From Acanthacorydalis orientalis (Eukaryota; Arthropoda; Insecta; Megaloptera; Corydalidae): 64,000 bases of DNA. Of the stretch, positions 49,001-59,984 are shown one piece after another; positions within the stretch are counted from its first letter, which is position 1; every line of letters starts with the position of its first letter. The notes under the pieces are model-generated. The model searched no databases, had not been told where the DNA came from, and saw nothing but the letters and a program-made list of their open reading frames with translations. Both the position numbers and the translations under genes were made by a program. Where the stretch lies: assembly GCA_034766995.1 (NCBI GenBank), contig CM068325.1:2624236-2688235 (forward strand), read 5' to 3'.

Positions 49001-49177
49001 GCCTTGCTCGAAGGAATGGAGATCGAGGATCCGTCCGTGCCGTCGAGGAACGAGATCAAGGAGCGGAGTCGCTTGCTCGTCGAGGAGAACACGCCTGTCG
49101 ACGAGATCGCGCTGCTGGAGGCGAAGGAGACGAAAGAGGCGAAAGAGGCGAAGATGAAGAAGAAGAAAAAGAAATAA
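46001..49177 (+). CDS. Outer dynein arm-docking protein ODAD3/CCDC151-like, 3' seven exons
   Basis: Seven exons join in frame with GT/AG sites: 46,001-46,141; 46,199-46,303; 46,377-46,796; 46,867-47,036; 47,217-47,656; 47,718-47,888; 49,002-49,177 (stop 49,175-49,177). They give about 540 residues, almost all charged coiled coil. The order of segments (LRKEV, then VVEHMKQMN, MKQRTDEL and the FIKVL...MDALYFDAVLDAL stretch) resembles CCDC151/ODAD3 as I remember it. That protein helps dock outer dynein arms on axonemes, which in insects means sperm and sensory cilia. The C-terminus is KMKKKKKK. N-terminal exons are absent: upstream is satellite DNA, so the gene is 5'-truncated or has a huge intron. 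GC-rich codons contrast with the flanks. Confidence 0.7.
47889..49001. repeat. Last ODAD3 intron with ~190-bp tandem repeats
   Basis: Units carry AGACAGGCCCGTA, TTTTTTAAAATGTC, CAAGATCAC and TATATATCGTTGGA. Copies near 48,473 and 48,663 give a 190-bp period. The mirrored part of the palindrome ends at about 48,059 because the window starts there. Confidence 0.75.
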
Positions 49178-50560
49178 CGAACGCGGACCCTCGTCGACAC
49201 TATCATTGTTTTTTTTCTGCGATGGAAAAGAGACGAACGGATGCGCCGATTCCGTCGGACACATTTCTCTGTTTACACTGGATTTCTGTTAAATTTTGTT
49301 TTTTATTTCTTTTATATAAAAAAAAAATAACAGCACGAGATCTATCGAGTCTAGTGTGCGCTGGAATTGTTTACTGTGTTGGTGTGAGGGAGAGAGGGAG
49401 AGACGAACGGTTTCTTTACAGGGAATGCTTGAGGATGCTTGGAGGAGGACTCAAGTCTTCCAGTCGCTTGGAAATCCAGGACGAAACTTTGCCTCCCTCG
49501 TCGTCCAATCTACCTGGCTGTTCTCATACAAATAGCTCGATACGTTTCCACTGGAATGTAAAAATTTGCGTATCGCTGGAAAGAGGGTTAAATTATTGTC
49601 TCTGACTTGTAATCTCCAAGATTTAGAAAGGTAAACGGGCCCGTGCGGACAATTTAAAAGGCCCGCCGTCGAACGCACGCCAGTATTGAACGTTCCGGTC
49701 GTTCTTCCTGTAAATAAATCCCCGTTCTCGAACTCAACTATATAAGACTACATATCGTTGGTAAGTGGGTCGAATTCTGTGTAAATTATATAAATTTCAG
49801 TTTTTCAAAATGACAGGCCCGTAACATTTTTTTAAAAAATCTACTTCGTTAAATGCTCGTTAAGATTAGACATAGATCGGAGGTCGCTGTCTCTTCCTGT
49901 AAATTACTCTTTGTTTTTCAGCACATCTACTTTAAATTATATATCGTTAGAAAGAGGGTTAAATTCTGTGTAGATTCTATGAATTTTAACTTTTCAAAAT
50001 CACAGACAGGACCGTAGTGATTTTTTAAATTGTCTGCCATTAAACACTCATCAAGATCACACGAACAGATTGTTAGTCCTGTTTCTTCCTGTAAATTACT
50101 CTTTGTTTTTCAGCACAGCTATTTTAAATTATATATCGTTCGAAAGAGGGTTACATTCTGTATAGATTCTGTAAATTTGAACGTTTCGAAATTGCAAACA
50201 GGCCAGCAGTGATTTTTTAAATTGTCTGCCATTAAACACTCATCAAGATCACACGAACAGATTGTTAGTCCTGTTTCTTCCTGTAAATAACTCTTTGGTT
50301 TTCAGCACAGCTATTTTAAATTATATATCTTTAGAAGGAGGGTTAAATTGTGTAAAGATTTTATAAATTTCAACGTTTCAAAGTGGGAGACAGGCCCGTA
50401 GGAATTTTTTAAAATGTCTGCCATTAATTAATCATTAAGATCACACGAACAGATTGCCTGTCCCTGTCTCTTCCTGTAAATAAATCAACTTATCTATTTT
50501 GAATTGTGTCGTTAGAGAGAGGATTAAATTCTGTATAGATCATATACATAATATAAATGT
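49178..50560. repeat. ODAD3 3' flank with the same ~190-bp repeat family
   Basis: After about 300 bp of 3' flank, the repeat resumes (about 49,510-50,550). Landmarks are GAGGGTTAAATT, CAGGCCCGTA and CTGTTTCTTCCTGTAAAT, at roughly 187-200-bp spacing. The segment 49,520-49,690 resembles 48,040-48,200, so the family flanks the last exon on both sides. No further gene. Confidence 0.7.
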
Positions 50561-50684
50561 AAATAAATTTATAAAATTTCTGATTTTTCAAAATGTCTTC
50601 ATGAACTATCAGTATGTAGTTATCATTTCAGCTGTGCAGGTCTTACAGATTCATGGATTGTTGACATTTGTGGATCAAAAAAAG

Positions 50685-50720
<36 letters not shown>

Positions 50721-51150
50721 ATGTGAGACAGTGGATGCATAAATAAAATAAGTAAAAAAATAAATGCGTTTTTCAATTGCTCCCAATTGTTATATTTGTA
50801 CAAATAAACTGATATTCATTTAATGCAGAACATCATTTCCTTTACGTTGTATACACATTCCAGCCAAGCCAATGGATATTTATGGACTTGCCAGTTACCG
50901 TTCCACAATTTCAGCAGGATTTATCGTTTTTTTTTCGATTAGATCCATAATAGTTGATTACATAAATAGTTAAATACTCTATCGTAGGTCAGAGGCTCAC
51001 ATCTCATCACAGGGACGTCTGTTTAGATTCGGGAATTTTTACAACAAAGTCCGAATACTTTATCGTAGATCAGAGGTTCACATCTCATGAGAGGGACGTC
51101 TGTTTAGATTCAGGAATTTTTACAGTAAAGTCCGCGTACTCTATCGTTGG

Positions 51151-51230
<80 letters not shown>

Positions 51231-51240
51231 CCGTATTCCG
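50561..51240. other. Intergenic DNA with two TA tracts and a short direct repeat
   Basis: TA tracts lie at 50,688-50,716 and 51,154-51,229. Between them a ~75-bp segment is repeated (CTCTATCGTAGGTCAGAGGCTCACATC... near 50,978 and 51,060, partial third near 51,135). No gene. Confidence 0.65.
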
Positions 51241-51441
51241 AAAGACGCTGTGACGTCACTCGGCCGATCTCGGTTACTCGACCGATTGACGTTCAAATAT
51301 TTCAAGTCGCCATTGTTGTTAGCGCGCGCGGTCGCACCGCGTCATCCTCCTGCAAAATTTGTGTTTTCGCGTGGAAAATCTTATCACCGCGGGTGCAAAC
51401 AGTGTGTAGAAGACGCACGGACGTGCGAATATTCGTCACGC

Positions 51442-51611
51442 ATGGAGAAAGGTCGCCGCGTCGCATCGTTTTCGAAGTGTTCCGCGTTTAAATCCGTGGT
51501 GACGCGTCGGTACCGACGCGTGCGTTTGTATTACTCCAGTGCATGTGAGTACTTGCGTGCGGTTTTGAATTGTTGTCGAATGTGTTTTCAGTGCAGACAC
51601 ACGCACGCAAG

Positions 51612-51653
<42 letters not shown>

Positions 51654-52667
51654 TATATATATATTCATATGTGATATGTGTAGTGTGTAAATCGGATTGG
51701 AGAGAGACGGCGGCGTGTTGTGTATTTTCAATCGAAATTCGAATCTGTTCGCGCGTGTGTCTGCGGATATTGTTCATTCGATAATCAATCGACGGAAAAG
51801 CGTGATTTCTAGTGCATTTTCATGAAACGAACGCATATCTGTTGACAGATCCCGGCGATTATGGAAATCGCCGCACGTCGCCATCGGCTGCGTCTTCGGA
51901 GACAGTCGCGCGGCTCAACCGAACGGACGTGGAGAATCTGACAGCTATGTGGGAGACTTGTGCACGTTTCGACGCCGGGAAAACGTCCGGCGAAACGTGC
52001 GGACGTTGCCGGCGAACTCAGGTGGGTCACGTTTCCCTCTCTCGATTTCATTTTCGCTCAGTGTGTCCGATACGGCGGCGGTCGTGTCTTGTGTCTCGTG
52101 TGTAAATTAAGATCTGCGGTCTACGTCGCGTCCCGGCGCGACGACCGGTCTCGGGCGACGAGACCGCGCGGCCGAACGGATCGTTCGGCCGTTGCGTTTT
52201 GCACGGCCGTTCGTGTCACCCGCGCGTCGCGCTGAAAAAAACAGCGTTTTCCGCGAGTGCTAGCCTGGTTGCATAGCGCCTGGACGCACAGGCCCACCGT
52301 GTGTTTTTTTTTTCTCTCCACGGTCAGATCGGCGTTTCCACTTTCAAACGTGTTGTCGTATCGCACGGATGTCGAACGAGCGATACGTCGACCGTTACGA
52401 TTTGTTGCTATTCGTTTCGGTGTTGCACGCGGTGCCGTTTCGTTTGAATAATGTAGCCGAATTCGCACACACGTGCGAATGCTGTTCGCGGGGCGGTCGC
52501 GGGCGGCGTTGTTCCGGCGCTCGTTTCGAATTAGGAACGGATCCGCCCGGACGATTTCGCTCGACCGGCCTCCTATAACGTTCCTTATTCTGACAGTCCG
52601 TCTCTCGTTTCAGATCATCGGCGGCGGTCACCGAGCTCGATGCACCGGACGTGATTCCCGTCTGTAG
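51442..52667 (+). CDS. Candidate three-exon small protein gene
   Basis: Three segments join in frame through good splice sites. They are 51,442-51,544 (ATG start, donor GTGAGT), 51,849-52,021 (acceptor GTTGACAG, donor GTGGGT) and 52,614-52,667 (acceptor CTCGTTTCAG, stop TAG). The product would be about 109 residues, Arg-rich at the N-terminus, with a middle CETCGRC-like Cys group and no recognised domain. A GC-rich leader containing TGACGTCA (about 51,251) lies upstream. It could instead be untranslated exons of a longer transcript. Confidence 0.3.
51618..51665. repeat. (TA)n(CA)n microsatellite
   Basis: TA then ACACACAC then TA, inside the first intron of the candidate gene. Confidence 0.95.
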
Positions 52668-53274
52668 AAGATCCGAACGTACGGACGTGCGGCGTCCGAA
52701 CCGTCGACGGGGCGACGTCGGAGACGCATCCCTGCGGCCGGGGATCAGAATTCGGCCGCAGTATTTCCTGCTTGTCGTACGAGGCGACTAAAAGGACGTG
52801 GTGTGTGGATGAGACCGTGTGCGTGGGCGTGTGTGTGTGCGCGATGGGCTGTCGTATATCCGCGTCGTGTTTCCGGTCGGTTCCGCGTTTTTTTTTGTTG
52901 TTTTCCGCTTCGGCAGCGGATGTCGGTCCGTCGCTTCGCCTTGAAGCGACGAAGATCTGGCACGCGCGTCCAGATCTCGGTTCCGGATCATCGAGGGAAC
53001 GACGGACGCTGCTGGCGTTGCTGACGAGTACGCGGTATGTTCTTCAGAGTACGAGGAGTGTGTTTTAAGCATTGTTGTGTTTTATTTTATGTGATTTTCA
53101 GCTCGGTCGAAACACGAACGTCCTCCCCGTACCATTTTTCGAATCCTCTATCAGTTCTGTAGATTTCATTCAATTTTTAAATTTAACTGATTTTCACATA
53201 ATGTTTTTTTTTTTAATTCTCTGCTGATCCGTTTCAAGCATTCGATTAGATTTAGTTTTTGTTTGCATTAATTT
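52668..53274. other. GC-rich then AT-rich non-coding DNA
   Basis: GC-rich sequence with many CpGs and inverted motifs (CTTCGGCAGCGG, GCTTCGCCTTGAAGC) fades into AT-rich DNA. Open frames on both strands have no family support. Possible untranslated exon material. Confidence 0.4.
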
Positions 53275-54230
53275 TTGAGAGTTGCTCGTTGTGGCACCCG
53301 TTCCGGTGGGTCGGCGGGGCGATGCGGCATCGTGCGGACGATCGTCGGTTCGCCGTCGACACCGTACTTGTGCCTGTACGCACACTGGGGTGTGGTACTA
53401 GCGCCGGCAGTAATTCATAGTCGTTGATGTCCACGCATCGTTCAGTCGGAACATCGGCGTGGGTGAGGCGACGAGCTCTTGGCCGGGCCGGCCGGCAGTC
53501 AGTCATGTAAATTGTTTGCGTTCGCTTTTCATGAAGATTAATGTAGATTTCATTTCGTGTAGTTTGTAGTTATTTACCTTTTTTTTGAAAAATAAGTAAA
53601 TTCCCTTCACTGTTCAGAGTAGTTTCGGTCAAATTCATTTCGCGTCCTCCCACCCACCTACGGTTCCTGTTGAGGCCACCCTGTGTAGTTATCCTGCTCG
53701 TGTGTTCGTCGAGGAGCAGGTGTCGAGGCAGCGATGTGTTCACCGCAAATCGAGAAGGATATCCGTCGATGGTTTTGTGTGTTCAGCGGGGGAGGCGCGA
53801 ACGTCGCGAGACAAAGTGCGATTCGATCATGATTCTAGACATCCACGTGTTCGTCCAGGTCCCCGGATTCATAGTCGAGAGTCGGGCGTCGGATTACAAT
53901 CGTGTTCGGAAATCGTCTCTCTGTTCGAATTTCGATCCGGTCGATTGAATACTTTTCTAAATTTTCATTTGTGAGCTCGTCGTCACACTTGTTCCGGTGG
54001 GTCGGCGGGACGTTGCGGCATCGTGCGGACGATCGGCGGTTCGCCGTCGACACCGTACTTGTGCCTGTACGCACACTGGGGTGTGGTGCTAGCGCCGGCA
54101 GTAATTTATAGTCGTTGATGTCCACGCATCGTTCAGTCGGAACATCGGCGTGGGTGAGGCGATGAGCTCTCGGCCGGGCCGGGCGGCGTACGTCGCGCGC
54201 CGTCCGGCCGGCAGTCAGTCATTCCTCACG
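53275..54230. repeat. Dispersed direct repeat of ~235 bp (two copies)
   Basis: Copies at about 53,287-53,507 and 53,988-54,220 share CCGGTGGGTCGGCGGG, the TGTGCCTGTACGCACACTGG block and CCACGCATCGTTCAGTCGG with few differences. The second extends with GCGTACGTCGCGCGCC. Each contains the inverted motif GTACGCACAC/GTGCCTGTAC. The 480 bp between them is unique. No protein family is evident. Confidence 0.75.
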
Positions 54231-55140
54231 AGAGGCCGTCGGGTTTAGCTGTAAATTCGTGAGTTGTGTCCGCTTTGAGACACCGTGTTCGTACGTTGAC
54301 AGGCAACGGTCCTCTCTGAATAGCACCGGAAAATTGTAAATGTTTTTCAAAAGTTCAGCATTTTCATCAAATGTAACTCTCTTCGTGTCAGACGAAGAGA
54401 GTCGATCGAATCAGCAGTCTTTGTCGCGTGCCGTTCGTGATTCGATGGCGAACGCCATGTCTAACCATGTTTCTTTCCAGCCTAGGTTCTTCCCAGCAGC
54501 GCATCCTGAATTCCTTCTCGTACCGTTCGTCCGTCTATCACGCCGGCTTGGTTCGGTCCGTCGGTTCGCCGGTTCGGTACCCGCTGCCGATCGCGTTCAC
54601 AAAAAACGACTCGGAATCGTCCGTCCTTGTCGTTTTTTCAAAAATAACTCCGTTTCGCGTCCGTCTAAGACAGAGTGATTTTTCTATATTTACTTTTGTG
54701 TGTGCGCGAAAAGTAGTGAAACACCGAGTGTCGTTCGAACCTTCGAGTGCGTCCTGGACCTCCTGTCCAGGTGGCCCGCACGGTCGCGCGCGCGTCGAGG
54801 CTCTGCAGGAGGGAGGCACCCGGGAGTGCTTGCTTGCTTCCTGATTATCAGACCGGACGTACGACCGTCCGGCTGCATATATCAGTACAGTAGTAGATCC
54901 GTTATGTGGTTCCTGTTCGAGACGGCGATGGAGGCAGAGAGTGAAGAAAGAGCGCGTCGCACTCAATCACAGGTTTAGTATGTCTGTATTTTTTGCAGGT
55001 GAAGAGGGGTTAATTAAGCATTATTAGAACTGTTCATTGTCGCGGATATTTTTCGTATGTTAGCTTTGAACCCGCGTTTTTCTCTCGTGCTAGGGGTTTC
55101 AGTCGCGCATCGAAAAGGGAGGGACTCGTCGTCTGGAGTA
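54231..55140. other. Unassigned GC-rich region with splice-like signals
   Basis: It contains acceptor-like TTTCTTTCCAG (near 54,480) and donor-like CACAG-GTTTAG (near 54,972). Open frames on either strand resemble nothing I know. Non-coding exons are possible. Confidence 0.3.
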
Positions 55141-55930
55141 GTCTCGCCTAAGCGCCTAGCGTATAAGAGACGTTGCGACTCCCGACGGTGGAACGGCAGG
55201 GCGTGACCTGCCCCGGCACCCGTGCTGTCGATGCGGGCACTCGCCTCAGCGGTCGCGCTGTTGAGCGATCCTCGCGCCAGCGCTCTTGTCGTCGAGCGGT
55301 CACCGTCCCTGTCCGACCATCGGCCGGATGAAAAGATATCGGCGACGAATGCAGGGGCGGGCCAGTCGCCGAACGATCGTGTGTCGGCCGGCCCGTAGTC
55401 CGACGTTTCTTAGAAATGTCCACTAGCTCAGGTCACTCTCGATCATATCCGATACGGGCTGTTTTAAACCCTAGACAGTCTGCTCGCAGAGCCGAGATCG
55501 AAAGGCAACAAAAGGGGCTCTGGAATACCGACGCGGTGCGATCGGATCTCATTCCCGGTGGTGTCCCACGCCAGGGTGCGTTTCGATCGCAACGCGTGTG
55601 TTCCGGTTCACTAGAGATTTGTATGTTCGACGGTTTCGGCTTCCTTCGTGGTTTTTTTTAGTCATTTACATTTTGCAACCCGATCCTTCCGTTGACCGAT
55701 CGGGTCACCCTCGCGAATCCGGCACGCTATCGATTCGTATCTAGCTGTGCATAAGAGGACACGTCCCGTACCCGACCGCGGCTAAACTTAGCTTCAGTCA
55801 GAGCCTCGGGTGCAAATCAGGACCTGCGCGGTACCGTCGCCACGTTGTCTTTGGACGAAGCGTGCGCTGGGCGGCGGCGGGAGGCCGGCCTCCCGTCCGT
55901 CCCCCATAGGTAGTCCGCAGGATTTAGGAT
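55141..55930. other. GC-rich island with TATAAG motif and 81-codon frame
   Basis: GCGTATAAGAG (near 55,160) precedes about 250 bp of GC-rich DNA. An ATG at 55,416 opens a basic 81-residue frame without homology I recognise. A three-fold TTAGGA run at about 55,922-55,940 ends the GC-rich part. It could be the 5' region of an unidentified repeat or an untranslated first exon. Confidence 0.3.
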
Positions 55931-55959
55931 TAGGATTAGGTTATTTTTTATTTAAATGA

Positions 55960-56008
55960 TTTTTAATTCATATATGCTTGCATATTCATACATACACACA
56001 TGTGCCCA

Positions 56009-56055
<47 letters not shown>

Positions 56056-56442
56056 ACATGTATATATGTTTACGTCTAACTTCATCTAAATAGTTGTTGC
56101 AGTTTTGCTAAGAGTTCGCATATTGGCTTAAAGGCAGTTTTGCTAACATTCAGTCAAAGTTTTTTCTCTAATTACGTTTGGCTGACAAAAAATTTTAATT
56201 TCATTACTTCATATCATGAAATTGTAAATACTTCAAAACGTATTTGTTTCATCACTTACTCGCGCCTATTTACGTATATTTAATTAACGTATGTAAGTAA
56301 TTAGCTCTTTTTGTGTGCTTTCGGTTGCATAACACACAGGCAAAATCGTTATTTTTAGTTTTAAGTTCTTAATTAGTTAGTAATTATTTAATTGATTTTT
56401 AATTCATGTATGCTTGCATATTCATACATACACACATGTGCC

Positions 56443-56479
<37 letters not shown>

Positions 56480-56730
56480 ACATTTATATATGTTTACGTC
56501 TAACTTCATCTAAATATTTGTTGCAGTTTTGCTAAGAGTTCGCATACAGGCTTACAGGTAGTTCTCACATTCATTTAAGTTTTTCTCTGTAATTACGTTT
56601 GGCTGACAAAAAATTTTAATTTCATTACTTCATACCATGAAATTGTAAATACTTCAAAACGTATTTGTTTCATCACTTACTCGTGCCCATTTGCATATTA
56701 TTAATTAATATATGTAAATAATTACCTTTT
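55960..56730. repeat. ~435-bp tandem duplication with internal (TA)n
   Basis: About 55,965-56,290 and 56,400-56,725 share ATACACACATGTGCCC, a TA tract (56,017-56,051; 56,443-56,475), TTTACGTCTAACTTCATCTAAA, ACGTTTGGCTGACAAAAAA and CATCACTTACTCG. Non-coding. Confidence 0.85.
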
Positions 56731-57164
56731 TTGTTCAGTTCAGATTCAGATGTTCACGTTTGATTCAGATGTCATTTCATGAGTTGTGATCTGTGTTCAG
56801 TAATAATTTCTTTTATTAATTATTATCAACGATGTTAAAATATCTGAGTACTAAGATACATACTGATTATATCAGAGTGTTTTGTGGTAAATTGCTGTTC
56901 AAATCTAGCATGAAATGGGCCCTTTTGTATCAATCGAAATAAAAGATGACGTTTGGTTCAGATATCATTCCATGTGTTGTTGTTTCAGTGTTCATTGATA
57001 TATTTTTTTATTAATTCTCGTCAGTTATGTTGGAGGATCCGAGTACTGGGTTCTGTACTAAATACATCTGAGCATGTGGTGTCAATATTTCATAAAAATC
57101 GAGGGAAGAAATCGTCCTGTATGTCCGTGATAACTTTTAATTGAGATGGAAATATTTATATGTC

Positions 57165-57201
<37 letters not shown>

Positions 57202-57300
57202 TTGCATAAAATTAAAATAATCAAGTAGTCAAGTTAGTTTCTATTGGTTTTACTAGCATTGGTTCTGGAACGTTCGACCGTAAATGTGTTTCAGAACCAC
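56731..57300. other. AT-rich non-coding DNA
   Basis: Two diverged copies of a segment around GTTTGATTCAGATGTCATTTCATGAGTTG (56,757) and GTTTGGTTCAGATATCATTCCATG (56,951), plus a TA tract at 57,165-57,199. No gene. Confidence 0.6.
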
Positions 57301-57562
57301 TAGTGTAACGTCGAGCTGTTACGCGGGCACACGGCATCGCGACGACAGTGAGACGGAAGATCGCGCACGCCTGCAGGGCGTATACTGTCTCTCGCTCGGA
57401 AACGTACGACGTTCGTTTGTTACCTAAACGTTTTCGGCGCGACGCGCATACGAGACCCGTTACCGAACGCCGGCGTTCATGTCGCTTCGGCGATTCGAAG
57501 CGATTGCGTAAGTCTGTTTCAGATTCACTTTTCGAATGTTACGAGACCGTTCCGTGCATGGG

Positions 57563-57600
57563 AATAAATAGCGGCCGGCCGGCCGCGACGATCTCAGTTC
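57563..57600 (+). promoter_or_regulatory. Candidate TATA plus initiator core promoter
   Basis: AATAAATA at 57,563 lies 32 bp upstream of the A in TCAGTT (57,595). That is the spacing expected for an arthropod TATA box and initiator, within a GC-rich island (GGCCGGCCGGCCGCG). Direction plus. The transcript body is not identified. Confidence 0.4.
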
Positions 57601-57869
57601 GAAAGCGTCGGTCGTCGGCGTCGGTTGCTCGTTCACATACTATCGAAGTGCACGTTCGATTTGTTCGTCGTTTTCTATAGTTTCAATTGTCGCCGAATCC
57701 ATTCGTACGCTACTTATTGTCAATCTTGTTTCATATCTCATTTTGTATCGGTCACAACTGCGTGACGGACCGCCACGGGCAAGTGTTAACGTTTCGCCTT
57801 TACTGTCGACGAATGTCTGTGCAAGATACGAGTGGGCCGGATGTGAATTACACTAAAGTGAGGAACAAT

Positions 57870-58488
57870 CGTGCGCTTTAGATTGTACTACGCGAACGAA
57901 GAGGACGAGATGGTCGTCTCTCCGCCGCCACGATCTCGACACTCGACGTCGCAGCGACGACCTCCTCGTCCGACGTAGACGCCCGGATCCCGTCGTCCGA
58001 GGTCGCCGCCTCCAGGACCTCTGTTCCGTCCGCGCGCAATCATCGAAAATCGTGGAAAAAATCCCGGAGATAGGCGATCGAACGCCCATTCGGACGGCGC
58101 ACAGCAATGTACATTTTTTGACTTTCGCTTTCGAAGACGATCACGAACATAACGACGTCTGGAAAATTTCGAAGAAGATCCGTCGCGCCGGACAATTCAG
58201 CGCCCCCTCTGACGATCCGTAACATTTCGCGTTTCGCCGACGCTCGCCTATGATTGCTTTGAACGAACGCCGCGAAACCGTCGAGTTCTATCCACGGCCG
58301 TGGTCGATCGGCGCGCAATTCTGAAAAGGGAACCGCGCATCGGATAGAGGATCGTCGTACAATGACAACGTCATCGATCCGTCATTCGTCTCGAGTTTAC
58401 ATAAATTCTTGTTATCAGACAACGGATGTGATTCGGCATCTGGCGTCGATAGCCTCGCGTTACATCGGCCTGATCGGGTATATAACAA
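57870..58488 (-). CDS. Candidate minus-strand exons, unknown protein
   Basis: A frame from about 58,488 ends at an acceptor-like CCCTTTTCAG (about 58,321-58,330). The next segment (58,320-58,040) encodes a folded-looking stretch of about 90 residues (PWIELDGFAAFV..., FPDVVMFVIVFESE..., RRPNGRSIAYLRDFF). Further down, 58,030-57,880 encodes DGTEVLEAATSDDGI and an acidic/Ser tail to a stop near 57,880. The peptide resembles DGTEILDAENSDDGIQ of the 122-bp array at 60-63 kb, suggesting one minus-strand locus. The frames do not join without an unseen splice, so this is tentative. Confidence 0.35.
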
Positions 58489-58830
58489 GCGCGTCGACTA
58501 CCGTCTGATTCTCAAGCGATTACCGTTCATCGGTGCGGGAACGTCGTCCGCATCCCGCGACTTGTGTCCGTGAAGTGAGTGCTGCGCGACGAGGAGCGTC
58601 CGCGCGCGTCGAGGCCGTCAGTCCGGCGCGTCGCAACCGCACCGTCCGATCGCTCTGTCCGTCGTTCGAGCCGATCCGTGCACGTCGGCGCGTCCAGTTG
58701 GGAATAGAAGCCGGCCACGCTCACGTCGTCCGAGCATCCTACCGTACGAGTTGAGATCGTTACGGAGGCACCTCTTCGGACACGGGATTTCGTACAGGTG
58801 AGCGCACGGACACCGTGGCGTGCGACGCAA
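58479..58830 (+). promoter_or_regulatory. Candidate promoter and first exons, plus strand
   Basis: TATATAA at 58,479-58,485 is followed about 35 bp on by TCAAG, then a GC-rich segment with donors AAG-TGAGTG (about 58,575) and ACAG-GTGAGC (about 58,796). No convincing coding frame, so these may be untranslated alternative first exons. Confidence 0.35.
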
Positions 58831-58849
58831 GCTCAGGACGTTCGTGTTA

Positions 58850-59395
58850 TAATTTAGTTAGGTAGCATATTTACTTCATAGATTTATTTCACAATTTATT
58901 TCGTAGCTTAATTATTTCCTAGTTTATTTAATTCATAGTTTGTTTATTACCTAGTTTATTTATTTCGAAGCTTATTTATTTCATGTCGTATTTTTTCCCT
59001 AATTCATTTATTACATTGTTTAATTATTTCCTAGTTTATTTATTACATAGCCTAATTATTGCATAGATTATTTATTTCATAGTTTGTTTATTACCTAGTT
59101 TATTTATTTCGCAGTTTATTTATTTCATGTTTTATTTTTCCCTAAATTATTTATTACATTGATTTATTCCTAATTTATTTATTACATTGATTAATTATTT
59201 CCTTATTTATTTATTACATAACTTCAATATTTCCTAGTTTATTTAATTCATAGTTTATTTTTTCATAGCTTAACTATTTCCTATTTTATTTATTACACAG
59301 TTTATTTATTTCGCAGTTCATTTATTTCTTGTCTTATTTTTTCCCTAATTCATTTATTACATTGATGAATTATTTCCTAGTTTATTTATTACATA
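58850..59395. repeat. Degenerate TTTATTTATT(T/A)C tandem repeat
   Basis: Units of about 16-22 bp such as ATAGTTTATTTATTACCTAG and TTTCCTAGTTTATTTA. This is an irregular precursor-like zone to the regular minisatellite that follows. Confidence 0.85.
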
Positions 59396-59765
59396 GCCTA
59401 ATTATTACTTAGCCTAGTTATTACTTAGCCTAGTTATTACTTAGCCTAGTTATTACTTAGCCTAGTTATTACTTAGCCTAGTTATTACTTAGCCTAGTTA
59501 TTACTTAGCCTAGTTATTACTTAGCCTAGTTATTACTTAGCCTAGTTATTACTTAGCCTAGTTATTACATAGCCTAGTTATTACATAGCCTAGTTATTAC
59601 ATAGCCTAGTTATTACATAGCCTAGTTATTACATAGCCTAGTTATTACATAGCCTAGTTATTACATAGCCTAGATATTACATAGCCTAGATATTACATAG
59701 CCTAGTTATTACATAGCCTAGTTATTACATAGCCTAGTTATTACATAGCCTAGTTATTACATAGC
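59396..59765. repeat. 16-bp minisatellite in two homogenised blocks
   Basis: The unit TAGTTATTACTTAGCC repeats about ten times to about 59,560. It then changes to TAGTTATTACATAGCC for about thirteen units, two carrying TAGATATT. Homogeneous blocks with one diagnostic base indicate recent local expansion. Confidence 0.95.
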
Positions 59766-59984
59766 TTGTTTATTGCACAGTTTATTTCGCAGTTTAATTA
59801 TTTCATGTCTTATTTTTTCCCTAATTCATTTATTACATATCTTCATTATTTCTTAGCTTCATTAATTCCTATTTTAATTCGCAGATGTCGAGTGTCGCGT
59901 CCGAACCGTGAAAAAGGCGGAATTTTCGCTCGCCTACACGAAAGCTAGCGACGTCGAAGGACGGAGCGTCCTCTCTGTCCGGTA

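Noticed and set aside
48932..49177. Separate 81-residue protein
   Set aside because: The frame is the last ODAD3-like exon (from 49,002) extended upstream through the intron.
55922..55940. TTAGGATTAGGATTAGG-like run suggesting insect telomeric repeat
   Set aside because: The unit is TTAGGA rather than TTAGG and occurs only about three times in an internal position.
59396..59765. CRISPR-like array
   Set aside because: Units are contiguous 16-bp repeats without spacers, in an insect genome.
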